In this document: piece by piece, positions 11,999-24,800 of the stretch
How the letters are laid out: every line of letters starts with the position of its first letter
Numbering within the stretch: the first letter of the stretch is position 1
The notes under the pieces: generated by a model
Databases searched by the model: none
What the model saw: only the letters and a program-made list of their open reading frames with translations
What the model was told of the DNA's origin: nothing
Source of the DNA: Sclerodactyla briareus
Lineage: Eukaryota; Echinodermata; Holothuroidea; Dendrochirotida; Sclerodactylidae
Assembly: GCA_026419785.1 (NCBI GenBank)
Contig: JAODTK010000322.1
Location: forward strand, 1-64,000
Reading direction: 5' to 3'
DNA: 64,000 bases
Made by a program: the position numbers and the translations under genes

Positions 11999-12006
11999 AT
12001 TAGGCC

Positions 12007-13395
12007 TACATCCCGACTTTGGGAATAGCTCGCCGAGTGTTTCGATTGATGTTACAACAAAAGAGAAAGAAGAAAATCAGCATGTCAGTAAACAAAATCA
12101 TCCTGTCGAAAAGATGCCACACGCAAACGATTTCATGCTGAAAGTAAATATAATCGGCCTATACTCGGAGTGTCGAATGTGCCTATCATTGATATTTACC
12201 ACTGATTTGTACGTGTAACGCGATAACATGATGGTAAAGCAGCAGTAGGCTATATATCATTGTAAACAGCACTGATTTTCTTGTTCCCTACGCCAATTAT
12301 GCTATTAGGCTTCACGATGCACTTTCTGGTACTGTACCAACCTTGGCATAATATTCGTGTTTGTGAGTACTGGAACATTCCATTTCCACTACGCGTGCAG
12401 GTTATGACGTTTATAATACTGACTTGTTTACAAGTTGCTGACACTCAGGTCAGGTCAAGTCAGGCTCGTGTGATTGTGCATTTGCATTTGATTGGTATTT
12501 GTGTATATGTTCCAGAATGTGGAGGGAAGCGTTCGGTTACTCTTCCTTGTAGGCTACAGTTATTTACCACAGCAAGTTTTATTAGTTTCAGTCCACAGCA
12601 AGATAGAATATCTATATATCCAAAATATCTACCGTGTTCACACAGGAAGTTGTGAGAGTCAATGGGAGTGCTGCAGACGTTTAATAGGGATCGTTCACGT
12701 TCGGGGCTATAGTTCCGTGCCGTATGTCAGTATGTTCCGCACGTGATTCTCTGAGGCTTATCCGTGACCCGCGCTGACGAAAACCGGTTCGACAATTTCA
12801 AACACCTGTCGCACGGTGTTGCGCCAGAGCGTTTAAAGGAAGAAGAAAAAAAAACTATGCGTAGCGATTTCTTGGCATTTCTTTGAGTGATATCCAACTT
12901 TTGTGACGAAAGGAGACTTTCATCAAGATCAACCTAACAATCTTAATTGTATTCTAATTAGGTACGGGTAAGTTGCGGAATATTAAACTCATCACACACC
13001 AACACGTCCGATTTGTGCTGTCAAATTGAGTTTCATGTAACACGTCCCCTCTTTTGGTCATTACTAAATGCAAATATTACCTTGTGCATGCCATCCCCAC
13101 TTTCCTGAAATGGTAGGGGTTTCCATCTATGTTTGTAATGATGCATAGCATAGTGCCGAATACCACCATTTTGTACCATTCTATATTCTGCTTGAGTGGG
13201 CCCCATCCATATGTGAGAAAAATAAAGCGACAGATCTATGTAGATTATTTTCATTTCCCCAAAATATCTGACGAAATAACTCAAATGGAACAAGAGAAGA
13301 TTGAACAATACAACTGTGGCAGGGATGGGAGGTTAACGGAACATCAACCTTTGTGTGGTGTAATTATGTAGGCCTAATAGTGTCGGCCGCATCAC
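12007..13395. other. No gene or repeat recognised
   Basis: The 124-codon plus-strand frame at 12281-12655 overlaps an equally long shifted frame and has no splice or family support. I regard it as chance. Confidence 0.3.
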
Positions 13396-13399
13396 ATGA

Positions 13400-13695
13400 A
13401 GTTTTAGGTTGCCCTGTGGTGACATTCAATGACCTTGTCCTGACACCAGAAACAATGAGGTTCATCCTCACCATAGGTGCAACCCACATACCTAATATGA
13501 ACCTAATAGATACATGCATTCATTAGATATCGTGCTGACAAGATTTTTGGACTTGACCCTGCGTGACCTTGAATGAACTTGAACTGGCACTGAAAACAAT
13601 ATGATTCATCCTCTTCACATGAGCAACCCATGCACGTGCCTAATTTGAACATTATACATGCTTGCGTTCTTTGAATATCGTGCTAACAAGGGGTG
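13400..13695. repeat. TGACCTTGAATGA-type dispersed repeat
   Basis: Two tandem half-units each contain a TGACCTTG word, a GCAACCCA...CCTAAT...GAAC block and GAATATCGTGCTGACAAG or its variant. The copy at about 58.6-58.95 kb has the same order and also runs into ACAC-rich sequence. Confidence 0.6.
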
Positions 13696-13721
13696 TCACA
13701 CACAGCCACACACAGCCACAC

Positions 13722-13771
<50 letters not shown>

Positions 13772-13831
13772 ACACACACACACACACACAACACACACAC
13801 ACACACACCACACACACACACACACACACAC

Positions 13832-13888
<57 letters not shown>
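13696..13888. repeat. Compound (AC)n-(AT)n microsatellite
   Basis: About 150 bp of interrupted AC followed by about 40 bp of alternating AT. The His/Thr-, Cys/Val- and Ile/Tyr-rich open frames in all readings are artefacts of the repeat. Confidence 0.97.
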
Positions 13889-13891
<3 letters not shown>

Positions 13892-13918
13892 CGAAGCTGG
13901 CTTTTTAAGGAAGTTATT

Positions 13919-14160
13919 TCATAGAATTCATTTGCGGTGATACGCATCCGCATACGCATGGTACATGTGCTTATATCGCCTATTCAGGTTGGTTTGCCTT
14001 CATTTATGAATTTTTGTTGATGGGTGGCTTCGTAACCCAATATCTCTCTTATCAAACTCAATAGAACATATTCAACACTAGCCCCCGCTCCGTTCACGTA
14101 CATTTGCTGATGTGTCCACTTAACGCATACGCATCTATGGAATCCTAGCCTTAACTTCTT
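13919..14160. repeat. Dispersed repeat shared with 56.57-56.82 kb, copy 1
   Basis: Starts CATAGAATTCATTTGCGGTG and continues through GCATCCG, GTGCTTATAT, a CCTATTC...GGTTGGTT block and GAATCCTAGCC. The same order occurs at 56571-56815. Confidence 0.6.
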
Positions 14161-14492
14161 GGAGTAATGCGCGTACGAATAAGGTTTTAGGGTTATGCCG
14201 CAAGTGCGCCTAGTCAAGTTTAACACATTACATTAGTAGGTACATAAACTGATTAGATTAAAGTAAAATATGCTAAGTGGTCTATTATGCATTAATTTAT
14301 TAAATTCTTAAAAGTTAGTCGGAATATTACGAAACTTAGTGCATGGTCTATACCTTAGCCTCCTTAGTTCGCCATAAATTTGAGCACAGATTCGTCAGGC
14401 TGACGTAAAATTAGTTTGCAACTGGCAGCTCGTTCCTATTGTGCTTAGACGACGCGTGTTCATCATCCGTAACAATATTTATTCTCTTGCAG

Positions 14493-15967
14493 GCTTTGCA
14501 GCGAGATGGAGAACGATGTACCTACTTTGGCGGAGACCACCCCTGATTCGGAGCAGAACAACAATAGCAGCTCCAAGGCGTCTCCCGGCCCTGCAACGGT
14601 GATCAGCGAGCCGGCAAGAGAGGAGAACGACGGACAGAGCGATGGAGCGAAGACCCCACTTTCTACCGGAAATGACGTCAATAACGAATCCCTGACGGAG
14701 ATGTCACCGCCGAGACCAAACTTCCGGAAAACGGGACTACCCCTTCGGAAACGCCCGATAACAAGGGTGAGGAAACACAGCATGATCCGGACAATGACAC
14801 GGGACAGAAGGAAAAGACGACCACGGAAATATAGGCGGATTGTGGGCTCGGTAGGAACAGCCAGAAGAGCAAAGAAAATGGGAATGCTGGAACAGAGCTC
14901 CAGGATGAGGAAGTTGAGAGCCAAACGAAAGACGACAAGGCTGCGTTATCGGAACAAAATAGAGAATTTACTGAAGTTCCGGCGGAACTAACAGATGAAC
15001 ATAAGACTGATGACACAGCAGGGGACTACTGGGAACGAAGTTTCCGAAATTGTTGCCGAGTAAACGAGGACTCGGTGAAGGATACTGGGACCGTTGAGAA
15101 TGGCGATAGTGGCAAGCAAATGGAGGGGGTGGGGGGTGAGAGGCAAGGTGGTGAGAGTTCCACATCATTAGGGGCGGAGGAAGGTCTAAAGGATGTAGTG
15201 GAATCTAAGCCCATAGAAGTGCCAACAGCGGAGGAATGCTCTACAGCAGATAAAGAGAAAGTGGACTCTGATCAAGCCGTACCCTCGAGGAAAGGCGATG
15301 AAAAACACCTGATAGAACCTATAAACCAGAAACTATAATGGAGGGCCATGATACCAAGGTAGACGAAACGTCAGAGGAACCTCCATTGAGCTACGAAGAT
15401 ATGCTCACTAAATACCACGCAACGGAATTGCGCTGGACGGAATGCGGGATGAGAACGCCAAGTTGACGACAAGGATTGAAGAACTCGAGAAGGAAGTCAA
15501 GCAACTCAGAGAGGGAACCGAGGGGAGCGTCAACGAGAAGCAGCGCGACGGGTATCTCGTGCATTCGGACTACCTCGCTCGTGAACTGAGCCAGACGCAA
15601 GACGCGGAACAGTTCCTAAAGGAGAAAGTCGCGGAACTGCTGGAGGAGAAGGGGAGAAGGGGAGAAGAAGATCAAAGACCTGCAGCTGAGGCTGAAGCGG
15701 TTCGCAAAGGACGATAGGGCAAAAGATGAACGCATCGCTAGCTTGGAGGCGGAGCTGAAAGAAATCTCGGGGGTCGTTGAGGAACTCGAGACCTATGTTG
15801 ATGCAGAAACCAGGTCGAGGATCGAAGAGAGGAGGTCTGGCACGAGGCAGGACAGACCGACGATGTCGGCACCGACGAATACCAACCATACGAAAGAAAC
15901 GAACACGAATCGCTCGTATCGCGACCCTGAGCCAGTCGTGCGGTCCAGGACTTGTGTCATGTTCTAA
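14493..15967 (+). CDS. Acidic and coiled-coil protein with C-terminal CaaX box (reading frame broken by indels)
   Basis: The exon opens after a strong splice acceptor (TATTCTCTTGCAG, ending 14492), with ATG at 14506. The product would be about 480 residues. The N-terminal half is rich in Glu, Asp, Asn, Ser and Thr and looks disordered. From about 15370 it becomes a heptad-rich coiled coil (LSYEDMLTKY, then RIEELEKEVKQLRE, then LQLRLKRF and SLEAELKEI). A Ser/Arg-rich tail ends CVMF, a CaaX prenylation signal resembling the CVIF of R-Ras2, so membrane attachment is inferred. The frame changes near 14694, 15330, 15425 and 15655, and one in-frame TAG lies at 14832. Amino-acid character stays continuous across the changes. 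IMP4 in this window has similar indels, so sequence error is likelier than decay, but a retrocopy or pseudogene is possible. Family not recognised. Confidence 0.68.
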
Positions 15968-16955
15968 ATCATATATGCTCGAGCTGCTTCACTCGGAATC
16001 AGTAGTCATTTAGGAGGACACAAGAGCTGGAGGCGGTCTTCAAATCGAACAACCGAGGAACGAGGTGCCGCTGAACGGAGAAAAGTTTCCTCCCCAAAAT
16101 CGGGACCGTCGTACGGGCTAAAGAGACAGGATGCCCTGCCTGTGTAGTAATTGTCAGGCTCTTTTAGTAAAAGGTACATGTACTATATTATATCACCTTG
16201 AGCATCACCATGCAGTGCTTCATTCACCTATTCGAATAACTTCACAGTGGACGTGTAATCTTATTGATTGAATTTGGCGGACTGCAGGTTCATACGGAGT
16301 TCATATGTTTATTTGACAGCCGTAACGAACAAGAATATTGTTCATCGAACTACTATTGTTATTGCCAGTAGTGTACTGAGAACACATTGAACTGGGACAG
16401 AAATGCATTAATCAGACAGTTGGCTAACTAGGAATGGATTGTTTTGCCTGAATAATATTAACAACTTGTAAATATAGCATTCTGGTCATCCTTTATTATG
16501 ATGTCGTCCACTCCGAATGTCATGTAACAAGAACGATCTCTACCGTGCCGGTTAGACTGTCGCACCTTTTTTTGGGGTCTTCGGTTAGAAGGTATGATGC
16601 CTCTACTCAGCTTCGATCCTAGATCCTCCGATCAGAAGTAGAACCATTCCAGTTGAAAAACGAGCTTAGCTGCCCGCGTTTGGTATACGTGTTTAGGGTA
16701 AAATTAGGCATCATTAGGCAGTTAGGGAATGGGGAATGGAGAAGAAGCCTTCTTTGTGGTGAATTGTGCGTAGAATATCATCTGATTTAAACTGTTACTG
16801 TGATAAATCTGATAGTTTTTGCACTGGCTGGGCGTGTTATCGGAATTTTAGGATTTCCTTACGAATTTCTCGACACCCATGAATGCGTTAGTGTCTTGGT
16901 TCCCACTATCTGGCTGGCACGTGACCGCACGAATACCCCAAGACAAATACTCCGA
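15968..16955. other. 3' flank of the coiled-coil gene
   Basis: Presumably the 3' UTR and intergenic DNA. I found no AATAAA close to the stop. No other gene is visible. Confidence 0.35.
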
Positions 16956-16959
16956 GTTG

Positions 16960-17240
16960 CTGGAACTCATACTTGGTATGTGTATTTTCCATCGCGATTA
17001 AACGAATTCCATTACTTTTGGATCAAGTCAAAGGTCATCTGAGGTCACAGATGTCAAAATAAGAAAATCCTTGTTCAGAATGTTTGGTCTAAGCAAGTTG
17101 ACATTTTCTGTATACTTCAGCATCCTTATCAAGAGTATATAGGAACCCTACTTGTTTCTGTCTCGCCTGAACAAAGTTCTGAAAGCGACATGTGTATGTG
17201 TGGGTGTATGTGCGTGTGTCACACTTTCTCGTTAGCTGGA
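16960..17240. repeat. Degenerate single unit of the E1/E2/E3 family
   Basis: Contains CTCATACTTGGTATGTGTAT, TCAAAGGTCATCTGAGGTCA and TGTTTGGTCTAAGCAAGTTG, then a TG-rich tract ending GTGTGTCACAC. It is an isolated, decayed copy. Confidence 0.6.
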
Positions 17241-17484
17241 TTTCTCCGAAACTGTGAGACCGATTTTGATGACATTTTGTAAGTAGAATTGGGGTGGAGT
17301 GAAATGATCTGATTAGATTTGGGAACGAAAGTCACTAATTGAGTGGGGTAATTAACATATTTCATGTCCATTTTGTTCAGGCTCGTTTTCAAGGTACGGC
17401 TGAATCGTAGGTGCTATGGTTGATTTAATATGGCACAAAGATACAGGATATATATAAGTTAGATTTCCAGCGTAAAATATGCTA

Positions 17485-17960
17485 ACGTCTGATTTGCATA
17501 ATTCATGTTTGTCGGATATACACGGGACTTGGTGGATGTGATCTTCCTTCAGTCCCGGACACTTGGAGGTCATTCAATGTGTCTAATTTGCATAATTCAC
17601 GCGAAAACTTGAAGTTTGTCGAATTTTCATAAACATGTTGGGTATTTATCTTTAGTCCCAAACAATTTGAACGTATAGATTACAAGTCATTGGAGGTCTT
17701 TCAGTGGATCTGATTTGCATATTTTGGGAAGAGTTTCTTTTTAGATTTTCATGAACTTGGTGGGTGTGGATTACCTAGTCGCTCAAAATTTAACATAGAT
17801 TCGAGTCACTGGAGGTCGTTGATTGATGCATTTTTTTTCAAGTTTGTTGGATTGCCAGGAAAAATATTGAGTTCGTTCCATTCCACTGCTGGTCCAGAGG
17901 TACTCCGTGTTAGAGAACGGGTCACTGGAAGTCAAGTTAATGTATCTAGTTTGCATAATT
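17485..17960. repeat. Minisatellite of about 120-bp units carrying ATTTGCAT octamers
   Basis: The landmark GGAGGTC or GGAAGTC recurs at about 17565, 17692, 17811 and 17927. Between them are ATTTGCATAA-type words (exact octamers at 17492, 17586 and 17713), TTTCATGAACTTGGTGGGTG and AGTCCC blocks. ATTTGCAT is the POU/Oct octamer. Confidence 0.65.
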
Positions 17961-19525
17961 TAGGCAATTCAGTCACATCATTCCACAAAGCTCATTTCGC
18001 AGTTTTTGGTAGGCATGGTCAGTCAATAGTTAGTTGCCATTTATGTATATGTAGCACAATTAGGGGTTGGTAAACTATATCCACCTCTTCATGCTTTCAA
18101 GTGTTGCTGTTATTATTTGCTCTCTTTATTCGCTCTCTTTCGATCTCTGAGATCAGGTTAGTTGAAACATACTGAAGGCACAATAATAATAAAAAATGTA
18201 GAAAAATACTAGTCGCGAAAAAGGGAAATTTGTCATATGTTGCCTGTAATGAACTGGTACAATTCCCATCTGTTCTTTTGTCCGGACATAGGTTACCACG
18301 AATGAGTCAAGGAACAACTTTTTGCGTTCTGCTTTCCCTCCTGGAGCATCCAACGATCATGTACATAGACTGCTAGATACTTACGGCATTTCGTTCACAC
18401 AAACAGATAATTTCTTCAAAAAATTAGGCCTATCCTTCTTCACATTTTAACATTCATACCGCACACCGTATCCGCATTTATCGGACCCTAGCCGCCCGTG
18501 ACGTTTTTAACCTTCGCTTGTAATGTGGGAACAAAGTTTGTCTATTACTTCCTCAGTCACTCCTACTTGAAACTGCCATTTCACGGAACGCACTGCCACT
18601 TCACGGCACGCACTGCCACAGGTCGTGGTGGTTCCTCTGACTTACTAGCTTACATCCATGATGCGAGAGGGGTCGATATAGACCGCCCGCCGGGTTTCGA
18701 GGTTCTTTGAGTATCATATGTGCACCATGAGCCGACATACGTGGAATGCCGGTGGCATTTAATCATGTGGCACCGCGCATGCCTTGTTGAGGAAGGCTAT
18801 AACAGTTCCTGTACTAATTTCATAAATTTACCCCAAGGGTCCAGTCCTAGCTAGTAGACGTGTACAGTGCAGTTCAACGTATGAAAGGCAAATAGGTGTA
18901 ATTGATACTGACCTTTTTCGGATCCGACGATGGCCATTGAAATATTGCAGCCTTGCGGCCGTGTGGCTGGACTCCCTATAGCTACTGACTTTACTGACAA
19001 TGTCGAGATAGTATGCTTTATAGTGAAACAATCATTCAGCGTAGGTTTTGTACCCTGCCACCCCTCGGTGTATGTATTTGTGAGGGGGGGGGGGGGGGGT
19101 TGTGGCTGTTAACTGTGTTCACGGTATCTCCACCTGTCGTAAGAGGAGATCGACAATCAAAACTATGGTGGAGTTGTACAGGATCTGAGTGATCCTTGAG
19201 ATTGAATAGGCTATCATGTGTAAATGTGGGTGATAACAATCTAGGACACGAGTACGGTGCTGTCAAGTAGAGGGCTTGGTGATAAGGGGTAAACTAGGAA
19301 CTACAACATCGTGTATCTGGAGAGGACTGTAACTATCTGGCAGCAGGGGTCGAATCATTGCAGACGTACACAGGCAGTTTTCACGAATCTGGTCGAGTGG
19401 CCGTAACCCCTCGAATATCTTAAAGGCCTCTGAATGCAAAATAGAGCTATGAGATGATGGATGGGCCGTTCGTGAAGTCGCAATGGAATGCCTGACATGG
19501 CAGGATCTCTCCCAACTTTGGAACA
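17961..19525. other. No gene recognised; poly-G run near 19083-19100
   Basis: A short 20-bp near-repeat (TTCACGGAACGCACTGCCAC and a close copy) sits near 18580-18620. Nothing else stands out. Confidence 0.3.
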
Positions 19526-19527
19526 TG

Positions 19528-19553
19528 GGAGGGGAACCTCCTACGTACGCCAC
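19528..19553. mobile_element. Solo hAT-type right end
   Basis: CTACGTACGCCACTG reads CAGTGGCGTACGTAG in reverse, a terminus like those of the three hAT-like elements. No left partner was found nearby. Confidence 0.35.
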
Positions 19554-21720
19554 TGTAGGCAATGAATTTATTTTTTGCTGGATGCTCAAAATGACGCCCG
19601 AATTCCACTGCATTTTATTTGTAAAATAACCACGGGACGCGAGATCCATAGAATTTTTCGGGAGGGGCAGGAAGGAGGCGTGGGGGAACGGGCAATCACT
19701 CGCGAATTTCTGTCGTTTTCCGCTGAATGTTTCGATCCCAACTTCAGGAGCAACCAATAATGGGTCGACACGGCTCCATAACCGATATCGCCGTCTTGAG
19801 TGTCTTATTATTTTTGTGAAAATTCAGATTTATCAGAAAAACTGTTCGGATTGAGTTCAGGTTATTCGGGGATTGAAGACCTTTTACACTTATGTAACAA
19901 CACTAGCAAAATACACCAGGAAGGCATGCAGCGTCTTCAGGAGGGGGCGCTTGTCTGATTTCATGTGGAGAATCGAGCTGCACGTCGTTACTGAAAACAG
20001 CCGTCAGTACCGTAGTCGGAGATATTCTTGCAATTATAACGATACTCAAAACAAAAATATCAATGTTACTGATGTCGGTAAGGAATCTGTGAAATAATGA
20101 TATGCGAGAAATGTATTTGTTCCTGACGTACAGCCCGAGAGTTCAAGCATTGCATGAAACTATGAATTTTTCATTTATACCTTTGAGGTATCAGTCGACG
20201 AGGCTATTTGTAAATGTGTATTTTATTTTTGAATTGTGAGAACAAAAATATTGAAATGACCGCTTTCTGAATAAACGTAGAAAGGATCACTCTCCTTGTT
20301 ATATTTTTTCACGGAGTCAAGCGGTACAGGGTCCCTTGATCTTTCATTACGATGACTTTTTGAACCCATAGAATATGAATTAAAATCAGTCAAAAAGTGA
20401 ATCGTACGCCTGATATACCCGTCAAAGTTATCGACTGACTCTTGTAAATAAAGTTGAAGATATAAGCAGTAAAACACCCATGAATAAACACTCGAATTGA
20501 TATGTTACTATATAATGAGGAGTCGCTATTTGCTGGACAGATCGTGAGTGCATTGTTTTCTGAAAAGAAATGTAGATCTGTGAGTGTTATCTGTGAATCA
20601 CAATGCACGTCACCGGGCTGTTAGTTTGGTTCAGTTCAGTCAAGTAGGGAGGGGACAGTAAGAACTGAGTTTAGTTCACTTTAGCAGTTTAGTTGAGTAG
20701 GAAGGGCCTGGAAGGAACGGAGTCTCATGAACGACCACGAAGAAGAACGACAGAACTGTTCCTGAAGGCCTTAACACTCTCAGACTAAACTAGCATATGA
20801 AGAGAGCTATTCTACTAATTATTCACGTTTTGCGGAAAAACTACTTCCGAATGTCCCATCTGCAACGTTTACCACGAAGCTTGAGACGATGGCTGGGCCC
20901 CTATTAGTGGTAACATTAGAAAATTCAAAATCACCCCGAATTCGCCTTAGCCCCATTGCAGTCAGACCGAGACGCTTTAATGAGGAAGAGGTAAACTCAG
21001 GGCCAGGAGCAGTCTCTCCTTAACCAAGCCACGCGTACAAACCGCATCGCTAATACTATTGGGAGACACACCAACAAGGTCATCAAATGCATGGAAGTTT
21101 TCTTGAGTGAAAACCGAAAGGAAATCATTGTTAAGAACCCCAGTCATATTCTGACGATCGCTGACCGTACCCCCCCCCCCCCCTTCTCGTCGCTGGATCT
21201 GACAATGGACCAATGCTGTCTTCGACTCTCTGTCTATACCAGTAACATGAGGGTAAACCGCAGGAGTATTGTCCCTATTATTGGGGACAATTTTCCGCGA
21301 ATCTAATGCCAGGATTCTCGATGAGACTGGGTCAGTTCGCGGATTCGCAATCTTCGACTACGTTTCTTTGGGCATATGACGCGTCTGCAACTGGTCCTTT
21401 CTGTATAGAATCTGCCTATATCTGTATATGGAGGGAGCCGGGTGATTGGAAGCGGAAGGTGGATGCGGCTAGGTGTCTTCCAGGTCTGTGTTCGTCAGCT
21501 ACGGTAGTCAGTAAACAATGTTCCGAGCTCATTCATCATGTCATGTGTTTTACCTGCCTGTTTTTGCGGGGATATACACGTCGGCGGTTTACTCGCCTGC
21601 ATATGTCTAGTTCACTGAATCAGGTTTAGAGGAAGTAACATGCTGAGAGACACGCTGTTAAGCCTGTAATAATCTGATCGCATAATTACAAACAATGTAC
21701 AACGCGTAACACCTTTTGAT
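19554..21720. other. No gene recognised
   Basis: A C-run lies at about 21171-21183. The 164-codon minus frame at 19263-19757 overlaps the transposon end and has no supporting motif. Confidence 0.3.
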
Positions 21721-21726
21721 TATATT

Positions 21727-21839
21727 GTTATCATGGTTTTACCTCATTAGTGTCTGATTTAGTGTTATTGTAGTTTCACACCATTAGTTTCTAACTTGGT
21801 GTTATCATGGTTTTACCTCATTAGTGTCTGATTTAGTGT
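21727..21839. repeat. Exact 39-bp direct repeat
   Basis: The 39 bases beginning GTTATCATGGTTTTACCTCA occur at 21727-21765 and again at 21801-21839, 74 bp apart. Confidence 0.9.
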
Positions 21840-21844
21840 AATTG

Positions 21845-22262
21845 TAGTGGTGACCTTGAAATCATCGTCATGTTTTTCGGGACCACCAAAGTTCACACCC
21901 ACCACGTTTTGTGTAAAATCCAACAAAGTAAGAAAAATCGTAAACATTTTGCAAAATGACCTCCGGTGACCTTGAAATCATTGCTGTGTTTTCCGGAACC
22001 CTCTAAAGTTCACACCCACCAGGTTTCGTGTAAATCGGACGAACTTCTTTTCGCGTTAATACCTGCAAAATAGAGGGCAGCAATCATGGCACAAAGCCCC
22101 ACTTTCGAACTCATCCGATATTCACCAAGAGCGGACATGTGAACAAAGTTAGATCAATCGGATTGAGCGTTAAAGACTTACTGCGCTAACACGCTATTCA
22201 GCGGCGGACGCGGCGGTGACATCGAGGCAAAACCATAATATCCCCGAAGTGGGGATATATTC
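21845..22262 (+). repeat. Hairpin-ended dispersed repeat, copy 2
   Basis: A longer copy that includes two GTGACCTTGAAATCAT blocks and TTCACACCCACCA blocks before the CGAACTCATC and GGCGG segments. It ends in the same ATATCCCCGAAGTGGGGATAT stem-loop (about 22238-22258). Confidence 0.72.
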
Positions 22263-24440
22263 AAACTCTGATTCCACTACATCAACAGGTAGTAGCTCAT
22301 TCCAAAATGTTCATAGTGTGATAAAATATTAATTCCTTCCAAGCTTGCCACTTCTGGATTAGTTTTCAGTGCGTTTCCACTTATTGTTTTCAATTATGAC
22401 GTTTTCCATTCATTATATTGTTAAATGTCAACACACCCTGTCTAGTGTGCTGCTGTTTAAATGTTATATCAGCTTGGTCAGTCTTACCACATAAACTGTA
22501 TGCAGTGCATCGAGCTCAGTAGAAATGCACGTAAAGCAGCTTCCATATTTAGAGTCTTCGGTTTAACCCGACCTGGAATCTACCTAAGACGCTTTAGCGA
22601 CGTATTACATTTCAAAGTAGAGTCCTTGCAAGGGATGATCACATCAGAGACATCGATCGAATGTCTCTTAATGAGGCGATATCCTTCCGCATAACCCAGC
22701 AAAATGCTTGGACGATGTCATAGCTTTATGCAATTTCATAAAGATTACAGTAGTATCGTCACTACGATACGTTGTTGCAATAATAATTTTGATATAGTCG
22801 CCCAAATCCACGTCGTCCATTTTTCACCAAGTCTTGTGTCACGACATTGCCTTTATTGAACTAGAAGTTGTGCTTAGCAGATTAGTCATCCTCTAACAGC
22901 ACATACTGCCTTCTGTGGACGAAAACTGACCGATTTGACCGCTCATAGCACTGGTGACTTCCACTGTACACTATACTGTGGAAATGCACAAGATAGGACT
23001 CTTTAGACGTACCTTGAGCGGTCAACGGATAACAAAGTTAAAATAGTAATGAAAAAGAATAATTCATTACTTACAGCAAATCAGTTTTTTTCCATACAAA
23101 GTCACTGAAAAAAGGAAACCGAAAACCCCAAACTCACAGTAGTATCACAAAGAGGATCTCTTTATTCCTTATTCTTTCTGAAGCAATGAAATATGGATAG
23201 CAATCACTTTAGAAAGGAAAGAAAAAGCCCAAAACCACAGTATGTTACACTCAGGGATCATCTTATCCTATCCTGAAGCATCCAAATATGGTTTTAAGCC
23301 GATTTGATCTAATTGTAATCTTTGAATTCAAAGCAGCCTTTTGTCTAGTTAGTAGCAACTGGCGAAGCCGAAGTTTGCATGGCATGGCAATGGAAAACTG
23401 TCTCAATTAAATTCTACCTGTATATAGATTATCATACATCACATATGATAATGAAGAAATACAATTATAATTTTGATATACCGCACCATTAATTTTTCTA
23501 AAGACATGATGCTTCTTCAACCAGCAGTGTCCACAGCGTTCTCTAAAATTGTAGGTCACTGGTTTGTTTTCCTCGATGTAGGCATTGAATCCAGGCCTCT
23601 TGGCAGAGAGATGGACGCTCTAGAATATAGACCATTCCATTGGTCTCTTTTTTTTCTTGAAGAAATTTCGTCAGGTGCTTTATTATGTTCGCACCACGTC
23701 ACCACATAAGCTGTTTTGATGGTGTGTGATATAAATAGAGGTTCAGAGAGAAAAATACTTGAGCAGATTTACTACCACTGACTGTGAGGAAACATTAACC
23801 GTCCAGCATGAAGTCTGGTTACATGGTGTAGTCTCAAATGTCACTAGCTCAAAATGATGATTTGAGTGGAAACAGACATGGATGTGGTGTGTGATGATGG
23901 CCCAATACATCATATGTTCCACTGTGGGATGGGACCAGAGCCGAAATAGATACAATACAGGTTTAATGTTCAGGAAACACATGACTGAACTACCGCACAA
24001 CATTCCTCTATTGCCTAGTTTGGAGGTTTTCTGTCTGGTTACAGAAAAAATAGCCAGAAATATGGGTGTTCATGGGTGATGACATGGCTGCTTCGGGATG
24101 GCTATAAGTGGGTGTCATACACCTATACCCACTTCATGCATGGTTGTGGTGAGTTTATATAACAGCAGGCATTAGTCTGTGACATGGTCAGGGCCGACAT
24201 GACAGTTTGTCACCTATATTACCGACTGGGTGTTTTGGGATGCTATAATGGGGGTGTCCTCGACACCCGTGCGACGGTCACCCATGCAACCAGTTATTTC
24301 CATGAAATCTATAAAATGTTGCAATAATTCAGGGTCCATGACATGAACTGACTTGGGGTGAGTGGGGTGCCCAAGTTTGCCTGCGTGTCACCTGCTCTGA
24401 CCATTCTGGACATGAGATGACAAACTGTGAAAAACCTTGG
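22263..24440. other. No gene recognised
   Basis: AT-rich sequence. A weak duplication of a TTnGGGATGnCTATAA...GGGTGTC...ACACC block occurs at about 24090 and 24235. Confidence 0.3.
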
Positions 24441-24446
24441 TTGACA

Positions 24447-24800
24447 GCCAGTCCGGGCGTGTCATGAGTCGCAGTGCTGCAGTGAGTCCCCAGTCCGAGT
24501 CCCAGTGCCCTAGTAAGAGTCCGAGTCCAATCCCAATGCATGAGTCCAAGGCCATGAAGTCCATGTGTAATTTTGACACATTCCGAATATTTAACTGCCC
24601 CGTAATGAGAAACTTCAGGGGACTATTAATACTAATCTACTCAGTGTTGTATCAGACACCGGCAAATCGGACACCAACACCAGTAGCTTTAGGCACTGAC
24701 AACACACCGACCGCGCCCCACCCCCGGTATCAGAAAAGGAGCCCAACACCAAAATAGGAGATCGGTGTCCGACTCCAACACCAACACCCGAACCCACACA
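24447..24800. repeat. Degenerate GAGTCC / ACACCA simple repeats
   Basis: Irregular runs of GAGTCC-like hexamers (about 24480-24550), then ACACC/CAACACC words (about 24655-24800). The Ser/Pro- and Thr/Pro-rich frames are produced by the repeat. Confidence 0.6.

Noticed and set aside
13652-13959. His/Thr-, Cys/Val- and Tyr/Ile-rich frames
   Set aside because: Translation of the AC/AT microsatellite.
21306-21629. 107-codon plus-strand frame
   Set aside because: No family, start context or splice support.
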